Shown here in pieces: positions 8,162 through 16,813 of a stretch of DNA of 64,000 nt (position 1 is its first letter; the number at the start of each line of letters is the position of its first letter). Source of the DNA: Sphingobium sp. YR768 (lineage in GTDB: Bacteria > Pseudomonadota > Alphaproteobacteria > Sphingomonadales > Sphingomonadaceae); contig NZ_FOGE01000018.1 of the NCBI RefSeq assembly GCF_900111125.1, positions 43,590 through 107,589 of the forward strand, given 5' to 3'. The translations under genes and the position numbers were made by a program. The notes below the pieces were generated by a model. The model had not been told where the DNA came from, searched no databases, and saw only the letters and a program-made list of their open reading frames with translations.

Positions 8162-8437
8162 ATGAGCCTCGCCCTCGATTGCTGGAGCCTCGGCATCGAA
8201 TCCTGTTCCGTGATCGGCATGCGTTTGCCCCGATTGATGACTGGCGATCCCGCCGCCATGCTGGAGGCGCAGCGCATGGTCAGCGAAAAGGTGGAGGCAG
8301 CGGCCAGCCTGCAATGGAAGCTGATGACCGGCACGCTGGGGACCACGGCGCCGACCGTTTTGGGCGCATCCGTGGCCCATTATCGCAAGGTGGTGCGCAG
8401 CAATCGTCGCCGTCTGGGTGGCAAGGCCGCGCGATAA
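8162..8437 (+). CDS. Small hypothetical protein
   Basis: A 91-residue protein from the ATG at 8162 (earlier in-frame starts at 8102 and 8144 exist). It is predicted to be largely helical and ends in a basic tail (YRKVVRSNRRRLGGKAAR). The central stretch EAQRMVSEKVEAAASLQWKL looks amphipathic, somewhat like phasin-type helices, but no family was recognised. It faces the telA operon tail to tail. Coding status is supported by codon pattern and conserved-looking composition only. Confidence 0.5.
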   Translation: MSLALDCWSLGIESCSVIGMRLPRLMTGDPAAMLEAQRMVSEKVEAAASLQWKLMTGTLGTTAPTVLGASVAHYRKVVRSNRRRLGGKAAR

Positions 8438-8459
8438 AAGGCCGGGCTATTTCCGGCGC

Positions 8460-8612
8460 CTATTTTCGGCGCCAGCGCCGAACCAGCGAAAAGCCCAGAA
8501 ATCCGCCCCCCACGACCGCCGCGATGGCGCCCCCGGCCGACGCCAGCGCCCAGGCGCCGGCCGCCAGCAGACCCGTCAGAAAATCGACGATGATGAGGGT
8601 GAGGTGGATCAT
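8460..8612 (-). CDS. Small membrane protein (50 aa), third gene of the telA operon
   Basis: Fifty residues beginning MIHLTLIIVDFLTGLLAAG and ending RRWRRK. It contains two hydrophobic stretches (residues 4-26 and 28-44) and a basic C-terminal cap, as expected for a small inner-membrane hairpin with the tail in the cytoplasm. It starts 18 nt after the stop of the XpaC-like gene on the same strand, suggesting cotranscription with telA and xpaC. No family was recognised. Confidence 0.6.
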   Translation of the reverse strand: MIHLTLIIVDFLTGLLAAGAWALASAGGAIAAVVGGGFLGFSLVRRWRRK

Positions 8613-8630
8613 AGCAGGAACAAGACGGAG

Positions 8631-9347
8631 CTACTGCCCCAGTTCCTTGGCTTCCTGATATTTCAGTTCCAGAAAACGGTTCTGCGTCGCCAGCTTGTCG
8701 AGGTCGCCGCTGGCCAGAGTCTCGGTCATCCGGGCGATTTCGGCGTCGATGACGTTCAGCCCTTCGACCAGTTGCTTTTCCGGCACGCGGCCATTGCGCT
8801 CCTCGCGCCGGAGCGGTTCGGGGATCGACTGATAGCCGGTGACGAGTTCGGGCAGATGATCCGACAGCAGCTTGCGGATTTCCTGCGCGGCCGGTTCCTG
8901 TTCGGTGAGCCGCTCCAGTTGCGGGGCCAGCGTTTCCAGCCGCACGCCGATGCTGTCGATCAGGGTGATGGCGGGGGCGGGCAGCGCCTTGCGTTGATTC
9001 TCCAGCCAGATTTCCGTCTTCAGCGGCAGGGCGGCGATATCGGTCTGGGCCAGCGCCTCGGTCTTCACCCCGCTTTCGGTAGGGATCAGCGCGATCAGCA
9101 GCAGGGCGGCGATCATCACGCCCAGCGCTATCATGACGCCGGTCGTGCCCAGCGGCAGGATGAAGCCCGCCACCGCGCTGCCCAGCAGGATCGCCAGCAC
9201 CGCCCAAAAGGCATATTTGACCTTCCGGATGAGGCCCGCATTGCGGCGCTGCCGGGCGCGCGTCGACAGGCTGCGCCCGCGATCGCTGTGGCGGCGGAGG
9301 GTGGGCTCTATCCGGTCGCGAATGTAGCGATCAACATCGCTGGTCAT
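8631..9347 (-). CDS. XpaC-like (5-bromo-4-chloroindolyl phosphate hydrolysis family) membrane protein
   Basis: A 238-residue protein with a basic N-terminal segment (residues 20-44), two membrane helices (about 46-66 and 69-89) and a long helical, charged C-terminal domain. This layout and its position directly downstream of telA fit the XpaC-like family, which is commonly paired with TelA; the biochemical role of that family is unclear. The ATG at 9347 is chosen because the longer frame runs into the inverted repeat at 9364-9463. Confidence 0.62.
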   Translation of the reverse strand: MTSDVDRYIRDRIEPTLRRHSDRGRSLSTRARQRRNAGLIRKVKYAFWAVLAILLGSAVAGFILPLGTTGVMIALGVMIAALLLIALIPTESGVKTEALAQTDIAALPLKTEIWLENQRKALPAPAITLIDSIGVRLETLAPQLERLTEQEPAAQEIRKLLSDHLPELVTGYQSIPEPLRREERNGRVPEKQLVEGLNVIDAEIARMTETLASGDLDKLATQNRFLELKYQEAKELGQ

Positions 9348-9363
9348 GATTCCAATCCCCAAA

Positions 9364-9463
9364 TCCGTTCGGGCTGAGCGAAGTCGAAGCCTCTGCCTGA
9401 GCGGAGACGAAGGCACCTCGCTACGCTCGGCGACACCCTTCGACTTCGCTCAGGGCGAACGGA
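9364..9463. repeat. Inverted repeat inside the telA-xpaC operon
   Basis: Twenty-six-bp arms at 9364-9389 and 9438-9463 pair with two mismatches (GG against CC). The sequence TGAGCGAAGTCGAAG is a widespread sphingomonad palindrome. It occupies nearly the whole 130-bp gap between telA and the xpaC-like gene and could form a long hairpin in the mRNA. Confidence 0.82.
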
Positions 9464-9477
9464 TGGTGACATTCTGA

Positions 9478-10689
9478 TCACCCCTCGATCGCACTCAGCA
9501 GGGGATTGTCCGCGCGCACTTCCTTGGCGGCCTGGGCCTGTCCTTCGGCGCGGGCGATATAGCCCTTGGACTTCTCCACCTCGTTCGACAGCGTGTTCAC
9601 CGTCGTCTTCATATTCTCCAGCGCCTTCAGCTTGAACGTGTCGATGCTGTCCATCGTATCATAGATATTCTGGAAGGCGCGCTGGAGCGTTTCGACCGGG
9701 ATGGTGCTGGACGCGGCCTGTTCGTGAATCTGCGCGGTCTGGCTTTTCAGCAATTCGCCGGTGCGGTCGATCATGTTCGCCGTCGTGGTGTTGAGCGCGC
9801 TGATCTGTTCCAGCACCAGCCTTTGTCCGGCCAGCGCCTGCGCCACGGTTACCGCCGTCCGCAGCGCGGCGACGGTCGTCGTGCTGGCGCGGTCCACGCC
9901 CTTGACCAGTTCGACATTGTTTTTCTTGACCAGATCCAGCGCCAGATAGCCCTGCACCGTCACCGCCATCTGCGTCAGCAAATCCTGCGTGCGCTGGCGG
10001 ATGTAGAAGAGCGCGCTTTCACGGATCGCCTTCGCCTTGGCCGGATCGGACGAATCCAGTTCCAGCGCCTTGTCCTCCAGCCGGGCGTCCATCGTCTTGC
10101 TGATATGGATCATCTGTTCCAGACGACCCATGGTTTGCCACATATTCTGGCGTTCCACGTCGATCGCGGCATTATCCTTGATCAGCACGTCCTTGCCGCT
10201 GGCCAGCGACCCCAGGATCGAGTTGATATGGCCCTGCGCGCTTTTATAGCCGTCGAAATAGTCGCGCATCTTGTTGCCGAAGGGGATGATGCCGAACAGC
10301 TTCTTGGGCGCCAGCAGATTGCCGCGCTTGCCCGGATCGAGGTCTTCGACCGTGCGGCGCAGTTCGGCGAGGTCCGCGCCGACCTTGGTATCGCTGTCCA
10401 TCGCGCGGACGGGGCGATCGAGGAAGCGGTTGGAATGGCCGGCGGCCTCCGAGATTTCCTTGCGCCCCATATTGGTCAACTGGTCGACCCGCGCGCCGAA
10501 TTCGGGCGAATTGGCGTCCTGCGCGACCAGATCGGCGACGAAGGCGTCGACCTTCTCATCCAGCTTGGAGCGCTTTTCCGTGTCGATCGGCACGAGGCCG
10601 GACGCCTTTTCGGGTGCGACCACGGGCACCGGATCGGGCGGCGTAAGGTTCAGCGTGTCAGCGGTAGCGGTCGGCGCGGTCGAAGCCAT
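9478..10689 (-). CDS. telA: TelA-family toxic anion resistance protein
   Basis: A 403-residue, mostly helical cytoplasmic protein of the TelA/KlaA family, named for tellurite resistance but now linked to envelope stress or toxin tolerance in several bacteria. Recognisable stretches include RFLDRPVRAMDSD, YFDGYKSAQGHINSIL and QTMGRLEQM, with coiled-coil segments toward the C-terminus (residues about 300-390). The start at 10689 is preceded by GGGAGATGAC, giving a Shine-Dalgarno at good spacing. It is the first gene of an operon with the xpaC-like gene and the 50-residue membrane protein. Confidence 0.88.
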   Translation of the reverse strand: MASTAPTATADTLNLTPPDPVPVVAPEKASGLVPIDTEKRSKLDEKVDAFVADLVAQDANSPEFGARVDQLTNMGRKEISEAAGHSNRFLDRPVRAMDSDTKVGADLAELRRTVEDLDPGKRGNLLAPKKLFGIIPFGNKMRDYFDGYKSAQGHINSILGSLASGKDVLIKDNAAIDVERQNMWQTMGRLEQMIHISKTMDARLEDKALELDSSDPAKAKAIRESALFYIRQRTQDLLTQMAVTVQGYLALDLVKKNNVELVKGVDRASTTTVAALRTAVTVAQALAGQRLVLEQISALNTTTANMIDRTGELLKSQTAQIHEQAASSTIPVETLQRAFQNIYDTMDSIDTFKLKALENMKTTVNTLSNEVEKSKGYIARAEGQAQAAKEVRADNPLLSAIEG

Positions 10690-10872
10690 GTCATCTCCCA
10701 GAAGCCAGTGTCGGCCCTCCACTGTCATATGCGTATAGAACAGTCGGGCTGCAAGTCTGTCTTGCCGTTATAAGGGGCGACGCCATGGCATTGCAATTGT
10801 TCAGGCAACGGGAAGGGTGCGCTTGTCTTGTTGCCGTCCGGCGCTAGCATGGGGCGACAACAGGAGAGATGC

Positions 10873-11193
10873 ATGGCCGGAAGCGCGGAAGATCAGTATG
10901 TCGCGGCGGTGGCGGCCGATCCGCGCTATCAGGCGCTGGTGGCGCGGCGGGCGCGGCTCGGCTGGTGGCTGTCCGCCATCATCTTCTTCGCCTTCGTCGC
11001 CTATCTGCTGCTGATCGCCTTCGACAAGGCGTTGCTGGGCGCGCCGATTGGGGATGGAGTGACGTCGATCGGCATTCCGATCGGCCTGGGCCTCATCCTG
11101 CTCGCGATTGCGCTGACCGGCCTCTATGTCGTCCATGCCAATCGCCATCATGACGCGCAGATGGCGCAGATTCTGAAGGATCATGCGGCATGA
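10873..11193 (+). CDS. DUF485 membrane protein (YjcH-like) encoded with the acetate symporter
   Basis: A 106-residue protein with two membrane helices (about 27-47 and 62-84) and the DUF485 signature region [15 protein letters not shown]. In many proteobacteria this family (YjcH) is encoded immediately before actP and probably assists that transporter. Here the stop overlaps the actP start (ATGA, 11190-11193). A CAGGAGAGA ribosome-binding site precedes the ATG at 10873. Confidence 0.88.
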   Translation: MAGSAEDQYVAAVAADPRYQALVARRARLGWWLSAIIFFAFVAYLLLIAFDKALLGAPIGDGVTSIGIPIGLGLILLAIALTGLYVVHANRHHDAQMAQILKDHAA

Positions 11194-12881
11194 GGGCGCT
11201 GGTCGGGCTGATCGCCTTGTTGCCCGCGCCTGCCTTCGCCGCCGCGCTGGAGGGAGAGGCGCAGCGCCAGCCGATCAACTGGGTGGCGATCGCGATGTTC
11301 GTGGCGTTCGTGGGCCTGACGCTGTGGATCACCAAGGCGGCGGCTGCGCGCACCCGCACCGCGTCGGATTTCTACACCGCGGGCGGCGGCATCAGCGGGT
11401 TCCAGAACGGCCTCGCCATGGCAGGTGACTATATGTCCGCCGCCTCCTTCCTCGGCATATCGGCGCAGATTTTTAACGATGGCTATGATGGCCTGATCTA
11501 CTCCACCGGCTTTCTGGTGGGTTGGCCGATCCTGCTGTTCCTGATGGCGGAGCGGCTGCGTAACCTTGGCCGCTACACTTTTGCCGATGTCGCCTCCTAT
11601 CGCTTTGCCCAGCCGCCGGTGCGCAGCTTTGCGGCGGTGTCCACGCTGCTGGTCGTCAGCTTCTACCTGATCGCGCAGATGGTCGGAGCGGGGCAGCTCA
11701 TCAAATTATTGTTCGGCCTGCCCTATGCCTTTGCGGTGGTGATCGTCGGCGGGCTGATGATGCTTTACGTCCTGTTCGGCGGCATGCGCGCGACGACCTG
11801 GGTGCAGATTATCAAGGCGGTGCTGCTGCTGGGCGGGGCCAGTTTCATGGCGCTGATGGTGCTGGCGCAGTTCGGCTTCTCGCTGGAGACATTATTCGCC
11901 CGCGCGGTGGAGGTGAAGACGCAGGCGGCGCTGGCCGATGGCGCGGGCGCGATCGAGGCGGCCGAACGCGGCCGCTCCATCATGGCGCCGGGCAACTTCA
12001 TAAAAGACCCGGTGTCGGCCATTTCCTTCGGCCTTGCGCTGATGCTCGGCACGGCGGGCCTGCCGCATATATTGATGCGCTTCTTCACCGTCCCGGACGC
12101 GAAGGAGGCGCGCAAGTCCGTCCTCTGGGCGACCGGCTGGATCGGATACTTCTATATCCTGACCTTCATCATCGGCTTTGGCGCGATCATATTGGTGGGG
12201 ACGGATGCCGGCTATCTGGACGGGCAGGGCGCCTTGCGCGGCGGCGGCAATATGGCGGCGATTCACCTCGCCCATGCGATTGGCGGCAATGCCTTTCTGG
12301 GGTTCATTTCGGCCGTGGCCTTCGCGACGATCCTGGCGGTCGTGGCGGGGCTGACGCTGTCGGCCGCGTCTGCGGTCAGCCATGATCTTTATGCCACGGT
12401 GTTCAAGCAGGGGCAGGCCAGTTCGGTGGACGAACTGCGCGTGTCGCGGCTGACGACACTGGCGCTGGGCGCGCTGGCGGTGCTGCTGGGGCTGGTGTTC
12501 GAAAAGCAGAATGTCGCCTTCATGGTCAGCCTGGCCTTCGCGCTGGCGGCGTCGGGCAATTTCCCGGTGCTGATCCTGTCGCTGCTGTGGAGCGGCTGCA
12601 CCACGCGCGGCGCGGCCTGGGGCGGGACGATCGGCCTGCTGACGGCCTTCGTCCTGACTTTGCTGTCGCCAGCGGTGTGGACCACCACTTTCGGGCTTGG
12701 GACCGCGCCTTTCCCCTATAGTTCGGCGGCGATCTTCTCGGTCCCCGCCGGTTTCATCGCTATCTGGCTGATCTCGCGGCTGGATCGTTCCCCCCGCGCG
12801 GCGGTGGACAGAGCGGGCTATCCGGCGCAGCGCGTGCGGGCGGAAACCGGCATCGGGGCTTTTGCGGCCAGCGATCATTGA
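11190..12881 (+). CDS. actP: Cation/acetate symporter ActP
   Basis: A 563-residue sodium:solute symporter with a cleavable-looking N-terminal hydrophobic segment followed by about 13 membrane helices. The motif [20 protein letters not shown] is typical of ActP-type members. It imports acetate and other short carboxylates with a cation. The nearby glyoxylate-shunt gene aceA (15073-16671) fits growth on acetate. Length matches the family. Confidence 0.92.
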   Translation: MRALVGLIALLPAPAFAAALEGEAQRQPINWVAIAMFVAFVGLTLWITKAAAARTRTASDFYTAGGGISGFQNGLAMAGDYMSAASFLGISAQIFNDGYDGLIYSTGFLVGWPILLFLMAERLRNLGRYTFADVASYRFAQPPVRSFAAVSTLLVVSFYLIAQMVGAGQLIKLLFGLPYAFAVVIVGGLMMLYVLFGGMRATTWVQIIKAVLLLGGASFMALMVLAQFGFSLETLFARAVEVKTQAALADGAGAIEAAERGRSIMAPGNFIKDPVSAISFGLALMLGTAGLPHILMRFFTVPDAKEARKSVLWATGWIGYFYILTFIIGFGAIILVGTDAGYLDGQGALRGGGNMAAIHLAHAIGGNAFLGFISAVAFATILAVVAGLTLSAASAVSHDLYATVFKQGQASSVDELRVSRLTTLALGALAVLLGLVFEKQNVAFMVSLAFALAASGNFPVLILSLLWSGCTTRGAAWGGTIGLLTAFVLTLLSPAVWTTTFGLGTAPFPYSSAAIFSVPAGFIAIWLISRLDRSPRAAVDRAGYPAQRVRAETGIGAFAASDH

Positions 12882-12990
12882 TGTCCCTTCCGCGCGCTCG
12901 CCTCTAGCCAAGCCCCTGCATGCGCGGCACTAAGGCCGCCCCCACGCGGGCGGCACGCCGTCCGCGTGGGGCCAGAATAGGGAGCATTTC

Positions 12991-14799
12991 GTGAACCGAC
13001 GCCAATTTCTCACCACCAGCGGCGCGACGGCGCTGGCCGCATCCGCCCCGCGCGCCTTCGCGCAGCCGGGATCGCAGGACGCGCGCCTGCGGGCCATGCT
13101 GGATGGTTTCTTCTACGAGCGGCTGGATGAATCGCCTGAACAGGCAACCCGGCTTGGCCTCGACACCGGCAAGCGTGCTGCCCTGCGCGGCCAGCTTGCC
13201 GACACCAGCGCCGCTGGTGCGGCCAAGGATCTGGCCCGGACCAAGGTGCAGGTGAAGCAACTGGCCGGCGTCGACCGCGCCAAACTCAGCCCTGCCAGCC
13301 AGCTCGACTATGACGTCGTCGCCTATCAGATGGACCGCGCCGTGGGCGGAGAGCGGTTCGGCTATGGCGAAACGGCGGGCCGTTACGCCCCCTATATCCT
13401 CAGCCAGCTGACCGGCAGCTATCGCGAAGTGCCCGATTTCCTCGATTCGCAGCATCGGGTGAAGGATGCGGCCGACGCCGACGCCTATCTGTCGCGCCTC
13501 GAAGCCTTCCCTGCCGCGATGGATGGCGAACTGGCCCGGCAGAAGGCGGACGCGGCCAGGGGCGTGTTCGCGCCCGACTATATTCTCGACACGACGATGA
13601 AGATGCAGGCCGCGCTGCGCGACCAGCCCGCCGCGCAGACCGTGCTGGTCGCCTCCTTCGTCAAGAAGCTGGCCGCCGCCGGCCTGCCGCCCGAACGGGC
13701 GCGCCAAGCGGAAAAGATCGTCGCCGAGAAGATTTTCCCCGCCGTCGATCGCCAGCGTGAACTGGTGGCGCAACTGCGGGCCAAGGCCAGCCATGACGCG
13801 GGTTGCTGGCGCCTGCCCGACGGCGAAGCCTTTTATGCGGCCGCCGCTGAGGCCGCGACCACGACCCGGCTGACCGGCGATGAAATCCACCAGATGGGTC
13901 TGGATCAGGTGGCCGACATCTCCGGCCGGATCGACGCGATCCTGAAGGGGCAGGGGATGAGCCAGGGCAGCGTGGGCGACCGTCTGGTTGAACTCAACAA
14001 GCGGCCCGACCAGCTTTACCCGAACACCGATCCGGGCCGCGAGGCGCTGCTGGCGCAACTCAACAGCCAGATCATCGCCATGCAGAAGCGATTGGGCGAG
14101 AGCTTCAACACCGTGCCCAAGGCGCCGGTGGAGGTTCGCCGCGTGCCGGTGACGATTCAGGCGGGCGCGCCGGGCGGCTATTATCAGAATGCCTCGCTCG
14201 ACGGGTCGCGGCCTGCCATCTACTTCATCAACCTGCGCGACACGTTCGACCGGCCGAAATTCGGTCTGGCGACGCTCAGCTATCATGAAGCGGTGCCGGG
14301 GCATCATTTGCAGGTATCGGTGGCGCTGGAATCCGACTCCATCCCGATGATCCGCCGTCGCGGCTTCTACAGCGGCTATTCGGAGGGCTGGGCGCTCTAT
14401 TCGGAGCAACTGGCCGACGAAATGGGCATGTATGAAGGCGATCCGCTGGGGCAGGTCGGCTATCTCCAGTCGCTGCTGTTCCGCGCCACCCGTCTGGTGG
14501 TGGACAGCGGCATGCACGCCAAGCGGTGGAGCCGCGAGAAGGCGACCGATTATCTGATCGCCACCACCGGCATCGCGCGCGGCCGCAGCCAGGGCGAGAT
14601 CGACCGCTACACCGTCTGGCCGGGTCAGGCGTGCAGCTACAAGATCGGCCACACCGTCTGGACGCAATTGCGCGACGAGGTGAAGGCCAAGCAGGGCGCC
14701 AAGTTCGACCTCAAGGCGTTTCACGATGTGCTGACGCTGGGCGCGATGCCGCTCGACATATTGAAGCAGGCGGTGCGCCAGCGCGCGGGGATCGCCTGA
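12991..14799 (+). CDS. DUF885-family exported peptidase-like protein
   Basis: A 602-residue protein with a Tat-type signal (RRQFLTTSGATALAASA, cleavage near AFA-QP). The metal-binding signature HEAVPGHH (near residue 432) and downstream YSEGWALYSEQLADEMG are classic for DUF885, a family with a metallopeptidase-like active site. It is expected in the periplasm. The GTG start at 12991 follows an AGGGAG ribosome-binding site. A terminator at 14830-14865 follows. Substrate is unknown. Confidence 0.88.
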   Translation: MNRRQFLTTSGATALAASAPRAFAQPGSQDARLRAMLDGFFYERLDESPEQATRLGLDTGKRAALRGQLADTSAAGAAKDLARTKVQVKQLAGVDRAKLSPASQLDYDVVAYQMDRAVGGERFGYGETAGRYAPYILSQLTGSYREVPDFLDSQHRVKDAADADAYLSRLEAFPAAMDGELARQKADAARGVFAPDYILDTTMKMQAALRDQPAAQTVLVASFVKKLAAAGLPPERARQAEKIVAEKIFPAVDRQRELVAQLRAKASHDAGCWRLPDGEAFYAAAAEAATTTRLTGDEIHQMGLDQVADISGRIDAILKGQGMSQGSVGDRLVELNKRPDQLYPNTDPGREALLAQLNSQIIAMQKRLGESFNTVPKAPVEVRRVPVTIQAGAPGGYYQNASLDGSRPAIYFINLRDTFDRPKFGLATLSYHEAVPGHHLQVSVALESDSIPMIRRRGFYSGYSEGWALYSEQLADEMGMYEGDPLGQVGYLQSLLFRATRLVVDSGMHAKRWSREKATDYLIATTGIARGRSQGEIDRYTVWPGQACSYKIGHTVWTQLRDEVKAKQGAKFDLKAFHDVLTLGAMPLDILKQAVRQRAGIA

Positions 14800-14829
14800 A
14801 CCCTCCGTCGTCTCAGCGTTCAACAAAAA

Positions 14830-14865
14830 ACGACCCGGCGGTGCGCCGCCGGGTCGTCCAGTTTC
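14830..14865 (+). terminator. Rho-independent terminator after the DUF885 gene
   Basis: Eleven-bp perfect arms ACGACCCGGCG / CGCCGGGTCGT around a 6-nt loop, preceded by an A-run and followed by a weak T-rich stretch (CCAGTTTCTT). Confidence 0.85.
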
Positions 14866-14965
14866 TTCCACCCAAAGGCGCGAAGGGCCAAATCCCTCAA
14901 TAAGACGGTCGAAGTCCCCGCGCTTTGGCTCTGCATTCAGCGGAAGGCCGTAGCTTGAATATATC

Positions 14966-15031
14966 GTTCCCCGGCGCAGGCCGGGGCCCAGTCCAACGGT
15001 GCCAACTGGACCCCGGCCTGCGCCGGGGAAC
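14966..15031. repeat. Intergenic palindromic element (TTCCCCGGC stem type)
   Basis: Two 27-bp arms (14966-14992 and 15005-15031) pair with one mismatch. Each arm itself contains a small hairpin with stem CCCCGGC/GCCGGGG and loop GCAG. It lies between the DUF885 and aceA genes. Confidence 0.85.
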
Positions 15032-15072
15032 AGCCTCGATCTTCAAGCCGCGAATTGATTCCCCTGCGGCCT

Positions 15073-16671
15073 TCAGGCCGCAAACTGGTTCATCGTATTG
15101 TGCGCGCCGCCAGCCTTCAGTGCGGCTTCACCGGCGAAATAATCCTTGTGATCGTCGCCAATGTCGCTGCCCGACATATTCTGATGCTTCACGCAGGCGA
15201 TGCCCTGACGGATTTCCTTGCGCTGCACGCCCTCGACATAGCCCAGCATGCCCGCCGCGCCGAAATATTCCTTGGCGAGGTTATCGGTGCTGAGCGCCGC
15301 CGTATGATAGGTCGGCAGGGTGATGAGATGATGGAAGATGCCGGCCCGCGCCGCCGCATCCTTCTGGAAGGTGCGGATCTTCTCGTCAGCTTCCAGACCC
15401 AGATCGGTCGCATCATAGTCCGCGCTCATCAGCTTCGCCCGGTCATAGGCGCTGACATCCTTGCTCGCCGCTTCCCAGGCGTCATACACCTGCTGACGGA
15501 AGTTCAGCGTCCAGTTGAAGCTGGGCGAGTTGTTGTAGACCAGCTTGGCGTTGGGGATGACCTCACGGATGCGATCGACCATCGATGCGATCTGCTCGAT
15601 ATGCGGCTTTTCCGTCTCGATCCACAGCAGGTCCGCACCATTCTGGAGCGAGGTGATGCAGTCGAGCACGCAGCGGTCCGCGCCAGTGCCTTCGCGGAAC
15701 TGGAACAGGTTGCTGGGCAGGCGCTTGGGCTTCAGCAGCTTGCCGCCGCGATTGATGATCACGTCGCCATTGGCCTGCGCAATGTCGCTAATCTCTTCGC
15801 AGTCGAGGAAGCTGTTATACTGGTCGCCAATGTCGCCCGGCTCCTTGGAGTAAGCGATCTGCTTGGTCAGGCCCGCGCCCAGCGAGTCCGTCCGCGTGAC
15901 GATGATGCCATCATCGACGCCCAGTTCCAGGAAGGCGTAGCGGCAGGCGCGGACCTTCGCCAGGAAGTCCTCATGCGGCACCGTGACCTTGCCGTCCTGA
16001 TGGCCGCACTGCTTTTCGTCCGAAACCTGATTTTCGATCTGGAGCGCGCAGGCGCCCGCCTCGATCATCTTCTTGGCGAGCAGATAGGTCGCCTCCGCAT
16101 TGCCGAAGCCCGCGTCGATATCCGCGATGATCGGAACGACATGGGTTTCATAATTGTCGATGGCGTGGGTCAGGCGCTGGGCCTCGACTTCGTTTCCGGT
16201 TTCGCGCGCCTTGTCGAGATCGCGGAACATCATCCCCAGTTCGCGGGCGTCGGCCTGCTTCAGGAAGGTGTAAAGTTCCTCGATCAGCGCGGCGACGCTG
16301 GTCTTTTCATGCATCGACTGGTCGGGCAGCGGGCCGAAATCGCTGCGCAGCGCGGCGACCATCCAGCCGGACAGATACAGATATTTCCGCTTCGTCGTGC
16401 CGAAATGCTTCTTGATCGCGATCAGCTTCTGCTGGCCGATGAAGCCGTGCCAGCAACCCAGCGACTGGGTGTAGTTGGCCGGGTCCAGATCATAGGCGGC
16501 CATGTCGCGGCGCATGATGCCAGCGGTGTACTTGGCGATGTCGAGGCCGGTGTTGAAACGGTTCTGCAACTTCATGCGGGCGACGGATTCGGCGTTGATG
16601 CCATCCCATGTGCCGGGGTGGCTGCCGATGAGGCTCTGCGCCTTTGCGATGCTGTCCTGATAGGTCGTCAT
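15073..16671 (-). CDS. aceA: Isocitrate lyase
   Basis: A 532-residue enzyme that cleaves isocitrate to glyoxylate and succinate in the glyoxylate shunt. The catalytic loop reads KQCGH (residues 220-224) rather than the KKCGH of the shorter E. coli type, and the length of about 530 residues matches the Pseudomonas-type subfamily. Other motifs include IIADIDAGFGN (Mg-binding Asp region). It is divergent from a ScfR-type regulator gene, and a TTTACA/TGTAAA palindrome lies in the shared promoter. It supports growth on acetate together with ActP. Confidence 0.95.
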   Translation of the reverse strand: MTTYQDSIAKAQSLIGSHPGTWDGINAESVARMKLQNRFNTGLDIAKYTAGIMRRDMAAYDLDPANYTQSLGCWHGFIGQQKLIAIKKHFGTTKRKYLYLSGWMVAALRSDFGPLPDQSMHEKTSVAALIEELYTFLKQADARELGMMFRDLDKARETGNEVEAQRLTHAIDNYETHVVPIIADIDAGFGNAEATYLLAKKMIEAGACALQIENQVSDEKQCGHQDGKVTVPHEDFLAKVRACRYAFLELGVDDGIIVTRTDSLGAGLTKQIAYSKEPGDIGDQYNSFLDCEEISDIAQANGDVIINRGGKLLKPKRLPSNLFQFREGTGADRCVLDCITSLQNGADLLWIETEKPHIEQIASMVDRIREVIPNAKLVYNNSPSFNWTLNFRQQVYDAWEAASKDVSAYDRAKLMSADYDATDLGLEADEKIRTFQKDAAARAGIFHHLITLPTYHTAALSTDNLAKEYFGAAGMLGYVEGVQRKEIRQGIACVKHQNMSGSDIGDDHKDYFAGEAALKAGGAHNTMNQFAA

Positions 16672-16761
16672 GGCCTTGTCCTTTGGAGAGGGTGAGCTGT
16701 TGCGCTCGACCTAGGCCCGTCCTTTGCAGTGCGGCAGTCCTCCTGAAGTTCAGTTGTCGAT

Positions 16762-16792
16762 CTTTACAAAAATCTGCTGTAAAGTTGTAAAG
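16762..16792. promoter_or_regulatory. Candidate operator between aceA and its regulator
   Basis: CTTTACA (16762-16768) and TGTAAAG (16778-16784) form an inverted repeat with a 9-nt spacer. A further GTAAAG at 16787-16792 makes a direct repeat with an 8-nt period. It lies 91 bp upstream of aceA and 22 bp upstream of the regulator start. Related RamB/PccR-type regulators bind A/T-rich TTTGCAAA-like repeats, so this is a plausible binding site. Confidence 0.55.
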
Positions 16793-16813
16793 CCTGCACA
16801 GGAGTCGGATTTC

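Noticed and set aside
12904..14871. Long open frame on the minus strand opposite the DUF885 gene
   Set aside because: Arg/His/Gly-rich composition with no family features; explained by high GC and codon bias of the real plus-strand gene.
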